From contig NZ_BONO01000018.1 of assembly GCF_016862755.1 (NCBI RefSeq), positions 30,211-94,210 of the forward strand: 64,000 nt of DNA, read 5' to 3'. A model generated the notes under the pieces. That model saw nothing but the letters and a program-made list of their open reading frames with translations. It was not told the DNA's origin and made no database searches. How positions within the stretch are numbered: the first letter of the stretch is position 1; each line of letters starts with the position of its first letter. Shown piece by piece: positions 32,821 to 42,021 of this stretch. This DNA is from Cellulomonas pakistanensis (GTDB lineage Bacteria > Actinomycetota > Actinomycetes > Actinomycetales > Cellulomonadaceae). The position numbers were made by a program, and so were the translations under genes.

Positions 32821-34508
32821 CCACCGAGCCCACCCCCGCCCCCGCGCGCGCGGCGACCGCCGCCGCGGAGCCCGCCCCCGTGCTGTCCCTGCGCGACCTC
32901 ACCGTCACGTTCCGCGTGGACCGCGGGACGCCCGACGTGCACGCCGTCCGCGGCGTCTCGTTCGACCTGCACGCCGGCGAGGTGCTGGCCGTGGTCGGCG
33001 AGTCCGGGTCGGGCAAGTCGGTGTCGTCGCTGGCGGTGCTCGGCCTGCTGCCCGGCACCGCCCGGGTCAGCGGGAGCGCGCGGCTCGGCGACCTCGAGCT
33101 GGTCGGGCTCGACGACCGGGCGCTGTCCGACGTCCGCGGCCGCCGGGTCGCGATGATCTTCCAGGACCCGTCCAACGCCCTCGACCCGGTGTTCACCATC
33201 GGGTTCCAGCTGCGCGAGACGCTGCGCCGGCACCTGCCCGGGCTGTCCCGCGCCGACGCCCGCGCCCGGGCGGTCGAGCTGCTGCGGATGGTCGAGCTGC
33301 CCGACCCGGAGGACCGGCTGGCGTTCTACCCGCACCAGCTCTCCGGCGGCCAGGCCCAGCGGGTGATGATCGCGATGGCCCTCGCCTGCGACCCGGAGGT
33401 GCTCATCGCGGACGAGCCCACCACCGCGCTCGACGTCACCGTGCAGGCCGAGGTGCTCGACGTGCTGCGCCGGCTCCGCGCACGCACGTCCGCCGCGATC
33501 GTGCTCATCACGCACGACATGGGCGTGGTCGCCGACCTGGCCGACCGGGTCGTCGTCATGCGGCACGGCGAGGTCGTCGAGACCGCGGACGTGGCCGACC
33601 TGTTCGACGCGCCCGCCGCGGACTACACCCGCACCCTGCTGTCCGCCGTCCCGCGGATCGGCGCCGACGAGCGGCCGAGCGCCGCCGACGCCGCGGAGCG
33701 GCCGGCCCTCAACGTCGAGCACCTGGTCGTCGAGTACCGGAACCGGCGCGGCCGCGTCGTCCGGGCGGTCGACGACGTGACCCTGCGCGTGCAGCCCGGC
33801 GAGATGGTGGCGCTGGTCGGCGAGTCGGGCTCCGGGAAGTCGACGCTGGGCCGGTGCGCGCTCGGGCTCGCGCCGCTCACGTCCGGCACCGTCGAGGTCG
33901 TCGGCACCCGGCTCGGGCGCGACACGCCGCGGGCCGTGCGCGCCGCCCGCACCCGGATCGGGGTCGTGTTCCAGAACCCCGCCGCGTCGCTCAACCCGCG
34001 GTACACCGTCGGCGAGTCGGTGGGCGAGCCGCTGCGGGTGCACGCGGGCCTGCGCAGGGGCGCGCTGGCCGCCCGGGTCGCCGAGCTGCTGGACGGCGTC
34101 GAGCTGCCCGCGGCGTGGGCGTCCCGCTACCCGCACGAGCTGTCCGGCGGGCAGCGCCAGCGGGTCTCGATCGCGCGGGCGATCGCGCTCGACCCCGAGC
34201 TGCTCATCGCCGACGAGCCGACGTCCGCGCTCGACGTGTCCGTGCAGGCCACCGTCCTGGAGCTGTTCCGGTCGATCCAGCAGCGGCTGCGGTTCGCCTG
34301 CCTGTTCATCAGCCACGACCTGGCGGTCGTGGACGAGCTCGCCGACCGGGTCGCGGTCATGCACCGCGGCCGGCTGGTCGAGGTCGGGGAGCGCAGCCGG
34401 GTGCTGCGCGCGCCGGAGCACGACTACACCCGCCGGCTCCTGGACGCCGCGCCGGTCCCGGACCCGGCGGCCCAGGCCGAGCGGCGGGCGGTGCGCGCGG
34501 CGGTCTGA
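32817..34508 (+). CDS. Fused two-domain peptide ABC transporter ATPase (DppD-DppF type)
   Basis: A 563-residue protein with two full nucleotide-binding domains in tandem, replacing separate DppD and DppF subunits. Domain 1: Walker A GESGSGKS near residue 65, signature LSGGQAQRV, Walker [16 protein letters not shown]. Domain 2: GESGSGKS near residue 335, signature LSGGQRQRV, Walker [16 protein letters not shown]. Both look active. Fused ATPases of this kind are common in actinobacteria. Last gene of the operon; GTG start overlaps the regulator stop. Confidence 0.92.
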   Translation: MTTEPTPAPARAATAAAEPAPVLSLRDLTVTFRVDRGTPDVHAVRGVSFDLHAGEVLAVVGESGSGKSVSSLAVLGLLPGTARVSGSARLGDLELVGLDDRALSDVRGRRVAMIFQDPSNALDPVFTIGFQLRETLRRHLPGLSRADARARAVELLRMVELPDPEDRLAFYPHQLSGGQAQRVMIAMALACDPEVLIADEPTTALDVTVQAEVLDVLRRLRARTSAAIVLITHDMGVVADLADRVVVMRHGEVVETADVADLFDAPAADYTRTLLSAVPRIGADERPSAADAAERPALNVEHLVVEYRNRRGRVVRAVDDVTLRVQPGEMVALVGESGSGKSTLGRCALGLAPLTSGTVEVVGTRLGRDTPRAVRAARTRIGVVFQNPAASLNPRYTVGESVGEPLRVHAGLRRGALAARVAELLDGVELPAAWASRYPHELSGGQRQRVSIARAIALDPELLIADEPTSALDVSVQATVLELFRSIQQRLRFACLFISHDLAVVDELADRVAVMHRGRLVEVGERSRVLRAPEHDYTRRLLDAAPVPDPAAQAERRAVRAAV

Positions 34509-34749
34509 CCCGCCGCGTCTCACGAGCGGGCGGGTCCCGCCACCCGAGAGCGCCCGATTCGTCCGTGATGTCGACCACATGTGCGGTTTTTCACCCGCCC
34601 CTTACCCCAGGTTTGCTCCTGACGCCACAGGAACCCGTGCGACCGTCCGATGGACAGCAGCACACGGGCCGACCCGGCCCGGATGCGACGTCGGCCCGGC
34701 CGGCGCCGCAGGGGCCCCTCAGGGGGTCGGAGCACGGAGGTGGGACCGC

Positions 34750-34983
34750 ATGACACTCGACGACCTCGGCCGCCCGGCCGCGATCCGCCGGCTGCCCGCC
34801 GCCTGGACCCCCTTCGACGAGCTCCGAGCGGCCGTCGGCCCCACCCCGTGCGTCGCGCGGCCCCACTCCGGCCTGGTGCACCGGGACGGCCCCTGCCAGT
34901 GCTTCGTCGGCGGCCCCGCCCCCGAGCACGCCGAGCGCCCCGAGGACCTCGTGCTCGCGCTCGCCTGGCACGGCGCCGCGTAG
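34750..34983 (+). CDS. Small Cys-containing protein, unknown
   Basis: A 77-residue soluble protein (MTLDDLGRPAAIRRLPAAWT to the end). Two near-identical local features, CVARPHSGLVH and CQCFVGG, give three Cys and several His that could bind a metal. The ATG has a GGAGGTGGG site seven bases upstream. The 241-base gap before it shows only a short CCTG/CAGG hairpin and a T-rich run near 34585 and no ORF I can support. It precedes the duplicated lipoprotein gene by 82 bases. No family recognised. Confidence 0.5.
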   Translation: MTLDDLGRPAAIRRLPAAWTPFDELRAAVGPTPCVARPHSGLVHRDGPCQCFVGGPAPEHAERPEDLVLALAWHGAA

Positions 34984-35065
34984 CGTTCACCCGCTCCGGA
35001 CCCATCCGGGCCCGCGCCCGCTCCGAACCCCTCGCGACACCACACCCGAGGGAACGCAAGGAGCG

Positions 35066-36364
35066 ATGATGCGACGCACCCGCAGCACCTACGCCGTGGC
35101 CGCGATGGCCGCCGGGCTCACCCTGAGCCTCACGCTGGCCGCCTGCAGCAGCTCGGAGGGGGACACCACCGGCAGCGCGCCGTCGGCGACCTCCTCGACG
35201 GAGATGGACCACGAGGGCATGAGCACGGACTCGGTCGAGCCCGTCAGCACCGGCGACCCGTTCGCCGACGCCCGGACCGCCGCGGCGCACATGCCGGAGA
35301 CGGGCCTCACCCTGGCGACCGGCCTGGCCGCCGCCACCGAGACCGCGGGCGAGGTGGACTCCGACGCCGCCGCGCTCCGCTCGACGCTGACCGCGCTGCT
35401 CCAGGAGCACGTCTACCTGACCGGCATCGGCGTGGCCACCGCCTACACCGCGGGCCCGGACTCCGAGGAGTTCGCCGCCGCCAAGGCCTCCCTGGACGGC
35501 AACACCGACGACCTCGCCGCGGCCGTGGGCTCGCTGGCGGGCGAGGAGAACGCCGCGACGTTCCAGGAGGTCTGGGACGCGCACATCGGCTACTTCGTCG
35601 ACTACGCGGTCGCGGTCAAGGCCGGGGACACCGCCGGGGCCGAGGCCGCGCAGGCCGAGCTCGCGCAGTACACGAAGGACGCCGGCGCGTTCTTCGAGCA
35701 GATCAGCGCGGGCAACCTGCCCGCCGACGCGGTCGCCGAGGCGCTCGCCATGCACGTGAGCACCATGTCCGCCGCGATCGACGCGCTCGCCGCCGGCGAG
35801 CCGACCGCGTCCGACACCCTCAAGGCCGCGGCCGACCACGTCGGCATGGACGCCGCCACCATCGCGACCGGCCTCGCCGCCGGCGCCGGCCTGTCCGGCG
35901 ACGCGACGGACGACGCCTCGACCCTGCGGGCGACGCTCACCGCGCTGCTCCAGGAGCACGTCTACCTGGCCTCGTACGCCGTGTTCACGGCGTACACCGC
36001 CGAGGGCGGCGTGGAGTCCCCGGCGTTCACCGCCGCGGCCGCCACGCTCGACGCCAACTCCGTGGCGCTGTCCGACGCCGTGACCTCGCTCGCGGGCGAG
36101 GAGCAGGGCGCGGCGTTCCTCGACCTGTGGCGCGAGCACATCGGGTTCTTCGTCGACTACGCGGTGGCGGACGCCACCGGCGACGCGGAGGCCAAGGAGC
36201 AGGCGCTGATGGACCTCGACGGCTACCGCGGCCCCGCCGGGCAGTTCTTCGAGGACGTGAGCGGCGGCGAGCTGCCCGCGGACGACGTGGCGGCCGGGCT
36301 CGGCATGCACGTGTCCACGCTCGCCGGCGCGATCGACTCGCTGGCGGCGGCGCTCGTCCGCTGA
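35066..36364 (+). CDS. Duplicated His-containing helical lipoprotein
   Basis: A 432-residue exported lipoprotein with lipobox LAAC (Cys27) and a Met/His patch just after it (EMDHEGM). The rest is two homologous all-helical repeats, residues about 104-243 and 287-428. Each has the same three His positions: LTALLQEHVYL (His115, His298), DAHIGYFVDYAV or EHIGFFVDYAV (His173, His358) and AMHVSTM or GMHVSTL (His230, His415), plus SLAGEE. Conservation of three His between copies suggests metal or heme binding. The family was not recognised. It directly precedes sigK-rskA, where fasciclin lipoproteins sit in some actinobacteria. AAGGAG precedes the start; a terminator follows. Confidence 0.75.
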   Translation: MMRRTRSTYAVAAMAAGLTLSLTLAACSSSEGDTTGSAPSATSSTEMDHEGMSTDSVEPVSTGDPFADARTAAAHMPETGLTLATGLAAATETAGEVDSDAAALRSTLTALLQEHVYLTGIGVATAYTAGPDSEEFAAAKASLDGNTDDLAAAVGSLAGEENAATFQEVWDAHIGYFVDYAVAVKAGDTAGAEAAQAELAQYTKDAGAFFEQISAGNLPADAVAEALAMHVSTMSAAIDALAAGEPTASDTLKAAADHVGMDAATIATGLAAGAGLSGDATDDASTLRATLTALLQEHVYLASYAVFTAYTAEGGVESPAFTAAAATLDANSVALSDAVTSLAGEEQGAAFLDLWREHIGFFVDYAVADATGDAEAKEQALMDLDGYRGPAGQFFEDVSGGELPADDVAAGLGMHVSTLAGAIDSLAAALVR

Positions 36365-36378
36365 CCGGTCCCCGGACC

Positions 36379-36415
36379 GTGACGCCGGCCCCGTCCCCGT
36401 CGGGGCCGGCGTCAC
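36379..36415 (+). terminator. Terminator after the duplicated lipoprotein gene
   Basis: Perfect 15-base stem GTGACGCCGGCCCCG (36379-36393) with its complement at 36401-36415 and a seven-base loop, 14 bases past the stop. No T-tract. It separates the lipoprotein gene from sigK, which has its own promoter. Confidence 0.7.
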
Positions 36416-36473
36416 GCCCGCGCCGGGCGGCTCCACGTACGGTCGCCCGCCCCGCGTGAGGCAGACTGGCGCA

Positions 36474-37052
36474 GTGTCCTCCCCCGGTGCTCCCCGCCCC
36501 GTCGGCCTGCTGACGGCCGACGAGGCCCTCGCGCGGGTCGCCGACGGCGACCTCGACGCCTTCGGCACGCTCTACGACACGCTGTCCCCCGCCGTGCACG
36601 GCACGGCGCTCGCCGTGCTCCGCGACCCGGACCACGCGGCGGAGGTCGCCCAGGAGGTCATGGTGGAGATCTGGCGCACCGCACCGCGGTGGGACGCCCG
36701 GCGCGGCACCGCCCGCGCGTGGGCGACCACCATGGCGCACCGGCGCGCGATCGACCGGGTGCGCTCGGTGCAGGCCCAGCGCACCCGCGACCAGGCCGCC
36801 CTCGACGCCGACCGGCCCCGGTCGTTCGACGTCGTCGCCGAGCAGGCCGAGTCCAACCTCGAGGCCGAGCGCGTCCGGCACTGCCTGGACGGGCTCACCG
36901 ACACCCAGAAGGAGGCCGTCGTGCTCGCCTACTACGACGGCCGCACGTACCGCGAGGTCGCCGAGACGCTCGCCGCCCCGCTGCCCACCGTGAAGAGCCG
37001 GATCCGCGACGGCCTCACCCGCCTGCGCGACTGCCTGGGGGTGGCCGCGTGA
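36474..37052 (+). CDS. sigK: ECF RNA polymerase sigma factor, SigK-like
   Basis: A 192-residue group 4 sigma factor. Region 2: FGTLYDTLSPAVHGTALAVLRD, then EVAQEVMVEIWRTAPRWDARRGTARAW (binds the -10). Region 4: LTDTQKEAVVLAYYDGRTYREVAETLAAPLPTVKSRIRDGL (binds the -35). The pattern and the coupled RskA-like gene point to the SigK/ECF19 group. The GTG at 36474 is preferred over a GTG at 36456 because CAGACT (36462-36467) lies six bases before it, the spacing of leaderless genes in this window. Overlaps rskA by four bases (GTGA). Confidence 0.85.
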   Translation: MSSPGAPRPVGLLTADEALARVADGDLDAFGTLYDTLSPAVHGTALAVLRDPDHAAEVAQEVMVEIWRTAPRWDARRGTARAWATTMAHRRAIDRVRSVQAQRTRDQAALDADRPRSFDVVAEQAESNLEAERVRHCLDGLTDTQKEAVVLAYYDGRTYREVAETLAAPLPTVKSRIRDGLTRLRDCLGVAA

Positions 37053-37951
37053 ACGCCGCGACCCCGCGCGCCGGCGACCGCCGGCCCGACGACGCCGCCA
37101 CCCGCGAGCTGCTCGGCGCCTGGGCGCTCGACGCGCTCGACGACGCCGACCGCGCCCGCGTCGACGACCTGGTCGCGCGCGACCCCGACGCCGCCCGCGA
37201 GGCCCGGTCGCTGCGGGAGACCGCCGCCGTGCTCGGCGAAGCCGTCGCCGTGGCGGCGCCCGACGCCGTGCGGCTGGCCGTGCTCGCCGAGGTGGCGCGG
37301 ACGGCGCAGGACCGGGCCCCGGGCACGCCGTCGGCGGAGGCCGAGCCGGTCGACGCCCCCGCGCACGTCGCCCCCGCCGCGGGCGCCCCGTCGTCGGCAC
37401 GCCCCGCCGCCGGCCCGTCGGCGTCGACCGGGCCGTCGTCCGCCGGCCCGACGTCCGGCCCCGCGTCGTCGCGCCCCGCCGGCCGCCCCGCCGCGCGCCG
37501 CCGGCGCCGCACGTGGTCGTCCGTCGTCGCCGCCCTGGCGGTGCTCGCCGCCGTGGCCGTCCCGTCGACGGTCGCCTGGCGGCAGTCCGAGCGCGCCGCC
37601 GAGGCCGAGGCCCGCGCCGACCGGATCACCGCCCTGCTCGCCGAGCCGGGCGCCCAGGTCGTGTCGGCCCCGGTCACCTCCGGCGGCACCGCGGTGGCCG
37701 TCGTGACCGCCGACGCGGCGCTGGTCACCGCGACCGGTGTGGACGTCCCGGGGTCCGACGAGGTCTACCAGCTCTGGGTCATGCGGGACGGCAGCCCGGT
37801 GCCCGCCGGCACCACCGCGGCCGCCGACGGCGCGCTGCAGATCCGCACCGATGTCTACCGCGAGGGCGACGCGCTCGCCCTGACGGTGGAGCCGGCGGGC
37901 GGCTCGGAGCAGCCGACGAGCGAGCCCGTGGTGGTCCTGGCCCCGGCCTGA
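37049..37951 (+). CDS. rskA: Anti-sigma-K factor RskA family protein
   Basis: Membrane anti-sigma factor of 300 residues. The N-terminal cytosolic domain (ELLGAWALDALDDADRARVDDL and following) would bind SigK; a Pro/Ser/Ala linker of about 60 residues leads to an Arg-rich stop and a single transmembrane segment near residues 155-175 (VVAALAVLAAVAVPSTVAW). The extracytoplasmic RskA domain shows VYQLWVMRDGSPVPAGT and LALTVEPAGGSEQPT. Regulated proteolysis of such proteins releases the sigma factor. Translationally coupled to sigK. Confidence 0.88.
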   Translation: MNAATPRAGDRRPDDAATRELLGAWALDALDDADRARVDDLVARDPDAAREARSLRETAAVLGEAVAVAAPDAVRLAVLAEVARTAQDRAPGTPSAEAEPVDAPAHVAPAAGAPSSARPAAGPSASTGPSSAGPTSGPASSRPAGRPAARRRRRTWSSVVAALAVLAAVAVPSTVAWRQSERAAEAEARADRITALLAEPGAQVVSAPVTSGGTAVAVVTADAALVTATGVDVPGSDEVYQLWVMRDGSPVPAGTTAAADGALQIRTDVYREGDALALTVEPAGGSEQPTSEPVVVLAPA

Positions 37952-37959
37952 CGGCGCGG

Positions 37960-38763
37960 TCAGTCCGCCGCGGTGTGCGCCGCCCCGCGCGGGATCACCA
38001 GCGGCGTGCCGGCGAGCGGGTCCGGGATGACGAGGCACGGCAGCCCGAACACCTCCTCGACCAGCTCGGCGGTGACGACGTCCCCCGGCCGCCCCTGCGC
38101 CACGACCGCGCCGTCCTGCATCACGACGAGGTGCGTCGCGTAGCGGGCGGCGTGGTTGAGGTCGTGCAGCACCGCCACCAGCGTCGCGCCCTCGGCGTGC
38201 AGCCGGGCGAACAGGTCCATCAGCTCGATCTGGTGGGCGATGTCGAGGAACGTCGTCGGCTCGTCCAGCAGCAGGATCCCGGTCTGCTGGGCCAGCGCCA
38301 TCGCCACCCACACCCGCTGCCGCTGCCCGCCGGACAGCTCGTCCACCGGCACGTCGGCCAGCTGCGTCACCCGGGTCGCGTCCATCGCGTCCGCGACCGC
38401 CCGGCGGTCGGCGTCGGACTGCTGCCGGAACAGGTTCTGGTGCGGGTACCGGCCGCGGGCCACGAGCTCACCGACGGTGATCCCCTCCGGCGCGAGCGCC
38501 GTCTGCGGCAGCAGGCCCACCCGCCGGGCGACCTCCTTCGTCGCCATCCGGTGGATCGAGGAGCCGTCCAGCACCACCTCGCCGGCCGCCGGGCGCAGCA
38601 GCCGGGCCAGCGCCCGCAGCAGCGTCGACTTGCCGCACGCGTTGGGGCCGACGACGACCGTGAAGGAGTCGTCCGGCACCGCCAGGTCCAGGCCGGTCGA
38701 CACCGTCCTGCGCTCGTACCCGAGCGTCACGCCGGCGGCCCGCAGCCGCCCCTCGGTCACCAT
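37960..38763 (-). CDS. Iron-siderophore ABC transporter ATP-binding protein
   Basis: FecE/FepC-type ATPase of 267 residues. Walker A GPNACGKSTLLRAL near residue 40, Q-loop LLPQTALAPEGITV, YPHQNLFRQQSDAD, signature [17 protein letters not shown], Walker B ILLLDEPTTFLDIAHQIELM, with the FLDIAHQ string diagnostic of ferric-siderophore and cobalamin ATPases. Either the ATG at 38763 or the GTG at 38760 may be used; both overlap the permease gene. Third gene of the divergent iron operon. Confidence 0.92.
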   Translation of the reverse strand: MVTEGRLRAAGVTLGYERRTVSTGLDLAVPDDSFTVVVGPNACGKSTLLRALARLLRPAAGEVVLDGSSIHRMATKEVARRVGLLPQTALAPEGITVGELVARGRYPHQNLFRQQSDADRRAVADAMDATRVTQLADVPVDELSGGQRQRVWVAMALAQQTGILLLDEPTTFLDIAHQIELMDLFARLHAEGATLVAVLHDLNHAARYATHLVVMQDGAVVAQGRPGDVVTAELVEEVFGLPCLVIPDPLAGTPLVIPRGAAHTAAD

Positions 38764-39794
38764 CGCCGCCGCGCCTCCTGCACGATCAGGGCCAGCAGGT
38801 ACACCCCGCCGAGCACCACCGTCACCACGCCCACCGGCAGCGCCGTGGGCAGCCGCTGCGCCACCACGTCCGCCGCGAGCAGCACCACCGCGCCGGTCAG
38901 CGCCGACGCCGCCAGCGGCAGCCCCGCCGACCCGGCCAGCCGCCGCGCGATCTGCGGCGCCGCCAGCGCGACGAACGCGATCGGGCCGGCGACCGCCGTC
39001 ACCGTCGCGATGAGGGCCACGCCGAGCACCACCACGGCGAGCCGCGCCGGCTCGACGCGCAGGCCGTGCGACCCCGCCGCGTCGTCGCCGAGCTCGAGCT
39101 GGCGCAGCGGTCCGCGGAGCGCCCACACCAGCGGCGTCAGCCCCGCCAGCACCGCGAACGCGGGAAGCGCCTGCGACCAGCCCACGAGCGAGATCGACCC
39201 GGCGCCCCAGATCGACGCCGTCAGCGCCACCTCGGTCTCCGCGCGCAGCAGCAACCAGACGTTCAGCCCGTGCAGCATGCCGGTCACGCCGATGCCGACC
39301 ACGATCAGGCGGAAGCCCTGGACCCCGTCCCGGTACGCCAGCAGGTACACCACGAGCGCCGTCAGCAGCCCGGCGACCAGCGCTCCCGCCGAGACGCCGA
39401 GGGTCCCCGTGCCGAGGAGCGTCGTCACGACGAGCACGCCCGTGTACGACCCGGTCGAGAAGCCGATGACGTCCGGCGAGCCGAGCGGGTTGCGGGTGAG
39501 GGTCTGGAACAGCGCGCCCGAGACCGCGAGCGCCGCGCCGAACGCGAGCGCGACCAGGACGCGGGGCAGCCGCCACTGCGTGACGACGGTCGTCGCGAAG
39601 CCCTGGTCGCCCGCGAGCGCCGCCACGACCTCCGGGATGCTCAGCGGGTAGTCGCCGAGGCCGAGCGCGACGAGCGCGAGCCCCAGCGCGGCGACCGCGA
39701 GGGCCGCGACGGCCAGCCGGCCCCGCCGCCGGGGCCCGGCGGCGCGCCGCCCCGCGCCCGTCCCGCGCTCCGCGGGCACCCGCACGGCGGTCAC
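38757..39794 (-). CDS. Iron-siderophore ABC transporter permease (FecCD family)
   Basis: Membrane permease of 345 residues with about nine hydrophobic segments. Family cues are WRLPRVLVALAFGAALAVSG, FQTLTRNPLGSPDVIGFSTG and the conserved GPIAFVALAAPQIARRL near the C-terminus. The GTG start overlaps the preceding permease stop (GTGA). It pairs with that permease to carry the ferric siderophore across the inner membrane. Confidence 0.92.
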   Translation of the reverse strand: MTAVRVPAERGTGAGRRAAGPRRRGRLAVAALAVAALGLALVALGLGDYPLSIPEVVAALAGDQGFATTVVTQWRLPRVLVALAFGAALAVSGALFQTLTRNPLGSPDVIGFSTGSYTGVLVVTTLLGTGTLGVSAGALVAGLLTALVVYLLAYRDGVQGFRLIVVGIGVTGMLHGLNVWLLLRAETEVALTASIWGAGSISLVGWSQALPAFAVLAGLTPLVWALRGPLRQLELGDDAAGSHGLRVEPARLAVVVLGVALIATVTAVAGPIAFVALAAPQIARRLAGSAGLPLAASALTGAVVLLAADVVAQRLPTALPVGVVTVVLGGVYLLALIVQEARRRW

Positions 39795-40891
39795 AGCCCG
39801 GTCGCCGTCCGCCGCCGCACCAGCGCGATGAGCACCGGCGCGCCCACGAACGCCGTCACCACGCCCACCGGCAGCTCGCCCGGCCACAGCAGCACCCGCG
39901 CCGCCACGTCGGCCAGCAGCACGAGCACCGGGCCGGCCACCGCCGACAGCCCGAGGACCCACCGCTGGTCCGGGCCGACCGACCACCGCACGATGTGCGG
40001 CACCATCAGCCCGACCAGCGTGATCGGCCCGGCCATGGCCGTCGCCCCGCCCGCCAGCAGCGTGATCGCCACGACCGCCAGCACGCGGGTCCGCCCGACC
40101 GAGGCGCCCAGCGCCGTCGCGAGGTCCTCGCCGAGCCCGAGCGTGTTGAGCGCCCCGGCCACGACGCCCGCGACCGCCAGGCCGAGCAGCACGAACGGCA
40201 GCACCGGCAGGATCACGCCCCAGCCGCGCGCCTGGAACGACCCGGACTCCCAGGTCAGCAGCACCGCGAACCGCTCCTGGTCCGTGAGCCGCAGCGCGCC
40301 GACCACCCCGGTCAGCACCGCGCTGAGCGCCACCCCTGCGAGCGTGAGCTGCACCGGCCCGGCGTTCGACCGGCCGGCGGAGCCGACCAGGTACACCGCG
40401 AGGGTCGCGAGCAACGCCCCGCCGAACGCGAACCACACGTACCCCGAGGGCCGGGTCACCCCGAGCAGCACCACGCCCATCGCCACCGCGAACGCCGCGC
40501 CGCTGGTCACCCCGAGGATCCCGGGGTCGGCGAGGGGGTTGCGGGTCAGGGCCTGCATCAGCCCGCCGGCGACCGCGAGGCCGGCGCCGACCAGCACCGC
40601 GAGCACGGTCCGGGGCAGCCGGAGGCCCACCACGGCGGCGCGGTCCGCCGGCGGCACGTCCTGCCCGGTGAGCGCGCCCCACACCGTGCCGAGGTCGACC
40701 GGGCGCGACCCGACGGCGAGGCTCAGGGCGAGCGCGGCGACGAGCAGGCCGAGCAGCACCAGCAGCGCGCCGCCGCGCCGCGCGGTCGAGGACGTCCGCG
40801 CGCGGACGGCCGGGGCGGCCGGGTCCGCCGGGTCGACGAGCGCGCTGCGGGCGCCGCGGGCGCTGCGGGCGCTCACCCGGGGTTCCCGCAT
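39791..40891 (-). CDS. Iron-siderophore ABC transporter permease (FecCD family)
   Basis: First gene of the permease-permease-ATPase operon, 366 residues, about nine to ten membrane segments. Cues are LRLPRTVLAVLVGAGLAVAG, MQALTRNPLADPGILGVTSG and GPITLVGLMVPHIVRW. The ATG sits six bases after a TAGCCT -10 (minus strand, 40903 to 40898), which overlaps the iron box, so the transcript is probably leaderless and iron-repressed. Confidence 0.92.
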   Translation of the reverse strand: MREPRVSARSARGARSALVDPADPAAPAVRARTSSTARRGGALLVLLGLLVAALALSLAVGSRPVDLGTVWGALTGQDVPPADRAAVVGLRLPRTVLAVLVGAGLAVAGGLMQALTRNPLADPGILGVTSGAAFAVAMGVVLLGVTRPSGYVWFAFGGALLATLAVYLVGSAGRSNAGPVQLTLAGVALSAVLTGVVGALRLTDQERFAVLLTWESGSFQARGWGVILPVLPFVLLGLAVAGVVAGALNTLGLGEDLATALGASVGRTRVLAVVAITLLAGGATAMAGPITLVGLMVPHIVRWSVGPDQRWVLGLSAVAGPVLVLLADVAARVLLWPGELPVGVVTAFVGAPVLIALVRRRTATGL

Positions 40892-40895
40892 CTCA

Positions 40896-40914
40896 TGAGG
40901 CTAGGCTAACCTTC
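40896..40914. promoter_or_regulatory. IdeR/DtxR-type iron box
   Basis: The 19 bases TGAGGCTAGGCTAACCTTC match the DtxR/IdeR consensus TTAGGTTAGGCTAACCTAA at 15 positions. The box covers the -10 region of the leftward permease operon and lies 70 bases before the rightward binding-protein gene, so one site could repress both sides when iron is plentiful. Confidence 0.82.
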
Positions 40915-40983
40915 CGGGGCATCCGCTCGTTCGTGACTCGGTTCCCGAAGTCGCGCGCGGGCCCCCACCACGAAAGGCCCTCG

Positions 40984-41991
40984 ATGAAGACCATGCGTGT
41001 CGCCGCCGTCGCGGCGGTCGCCGTCCTGGCCCTGAGCGCGTGCTCCGGCACCGGCGACTCCGCCGGCTCGGGCGAGACTACCGCCGCGGGCACCGGTGGC
41101 TCGGCGGCCGAGGGCGCCTTCCCCGCGACCGTCGAGACCAAGTTCGGCGAGGTCACGGTCGAGGCGCAGCCCGAGCGGATCGTGGCGCTCGGCTGGGGCG
41201 ACGCCGAGACCGCGCTGTCCCTCGGCTACCAGCCCGTCGGCGCCTCCGACTGGCTGGCCTTCGGCGGCGACGGCGTCGGCCCGTGGGCCGAGGGCCAGTA
41301 CGACGAGTCCCCGGAGATCATCGACACCCTCGAGCCGTCCTACGAGGCCATCGCGGCGCTCGAGCCGGACCTCATCCTCGACGTGAAGTCCTCCGGCGAC
41401 CAGGACCGCTACGACCGGCTGTCCGAGATCGCGCCGACCGTCGGCGTCCCCGAGGGCGGCGACTCATACCTCACGACCGGCCAGCAGCAGCTCGAGCTCA
41501 TCTCCGCCGCCCTCGGCGTGCCCGAGAAGGGCGAGGAGCTCCGGGCGCAGCTCGAGGACACCTTCGCCGAGGCGCGCGCGGCGCACCCCGACTGGGACGG
41601 CAAGACCATCGCCGCGGCCACCCGGACCTCCGAGGGCTGGGGCGCCTACATCGAGGGCGGCGACCGCGTCGACTTCCTGCAGAACCTCGGCTTCGTGCAG
41701 TCGCCGACGATCGCCGAGCTGCCGGTGTCGGCCTCGGGCTTCAGCGTCGACATCTCGTCCGAGCAGCTGGACCTGCTCGACGCGGACCTGATCGTGGCGT
41801 TCCCGATCTACATCGAGACCACCGAGATCACCGAGGACCCGCAGTGGCAGGCCATCCCGGCCGTCGCCGACGGCCGCGCCGTGGTCATCGACGGCGACCT
41901 GTCCTCGGCGTACTCGCTCGGCACCATCGGCGCCCAGCAGTACGCGCTCGACAACCTCGTGCCGCTCATCGAGGAGGCGCTCGGCTCCTGA
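40984..41991 (+). CDS. Iron-siderophore ABC transporter substrate-binding lipoprotein
   Basis: FecB/FepB-type binding protein of 335 residues, lipobox LSAC with Cys20. The family strings are VEAQPERIVALGWGDAETALSLGYQPVGASDW, YEAIAALEPDLILDVKSS, and VAFPIYIETTEITEDPQWQAIPAVADGRAVVIDG near the C-terminus. The ATG at 40984 follows GAAAGG; an upstream in-frame GTG would give a signal peptide with an unlikely polar extension. Transcribed divergently from its permease/ATPase genes across the iron box. Confidence 0.92.
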   Translation: MKTMRVAAVAAVAVLALSACSGTGDSAGSGETTAAGTGGSAAEGAFPATVETKFGEVTVEAQPERIVALGWGDAETALSLGYQPVGASDWLAFGGDGVGPWAEGQYDESPEIIDTLEPSYEAIAALEPDLILDVKSSGDQDRYDRLSEIAPTVGVPEGGDSYLTTGQQQLELISAALGVPEKGEELRAQLEDTFAEARAAHPDWDGKTIAAATRTSEGWGAYIEGGDRVDFLQNLGFVQSPTIAELPVSASGFSVDISSEQLDLLDADLIVAFPIYIETTEITEDPQWQAIPAVADGRAVVIDGDLSSAYSLGTIGAQQYALDNLVPLIEEALGS

Positions 41992-42021
41992 GCCGCGCCT
42001 CGCGTCGCGCACGACCCCGGC

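Noticed and set aside
34509..34749. A riboswitch or leader RNA before the small gene at 34750
   Set aside because: The gap is long and has a T-rich run and a short CCTG/CAGG hairpin, but none of the conserved cores I know (cobalamin, c-di-AMP, TPP, glycine, FMN) could be matched.
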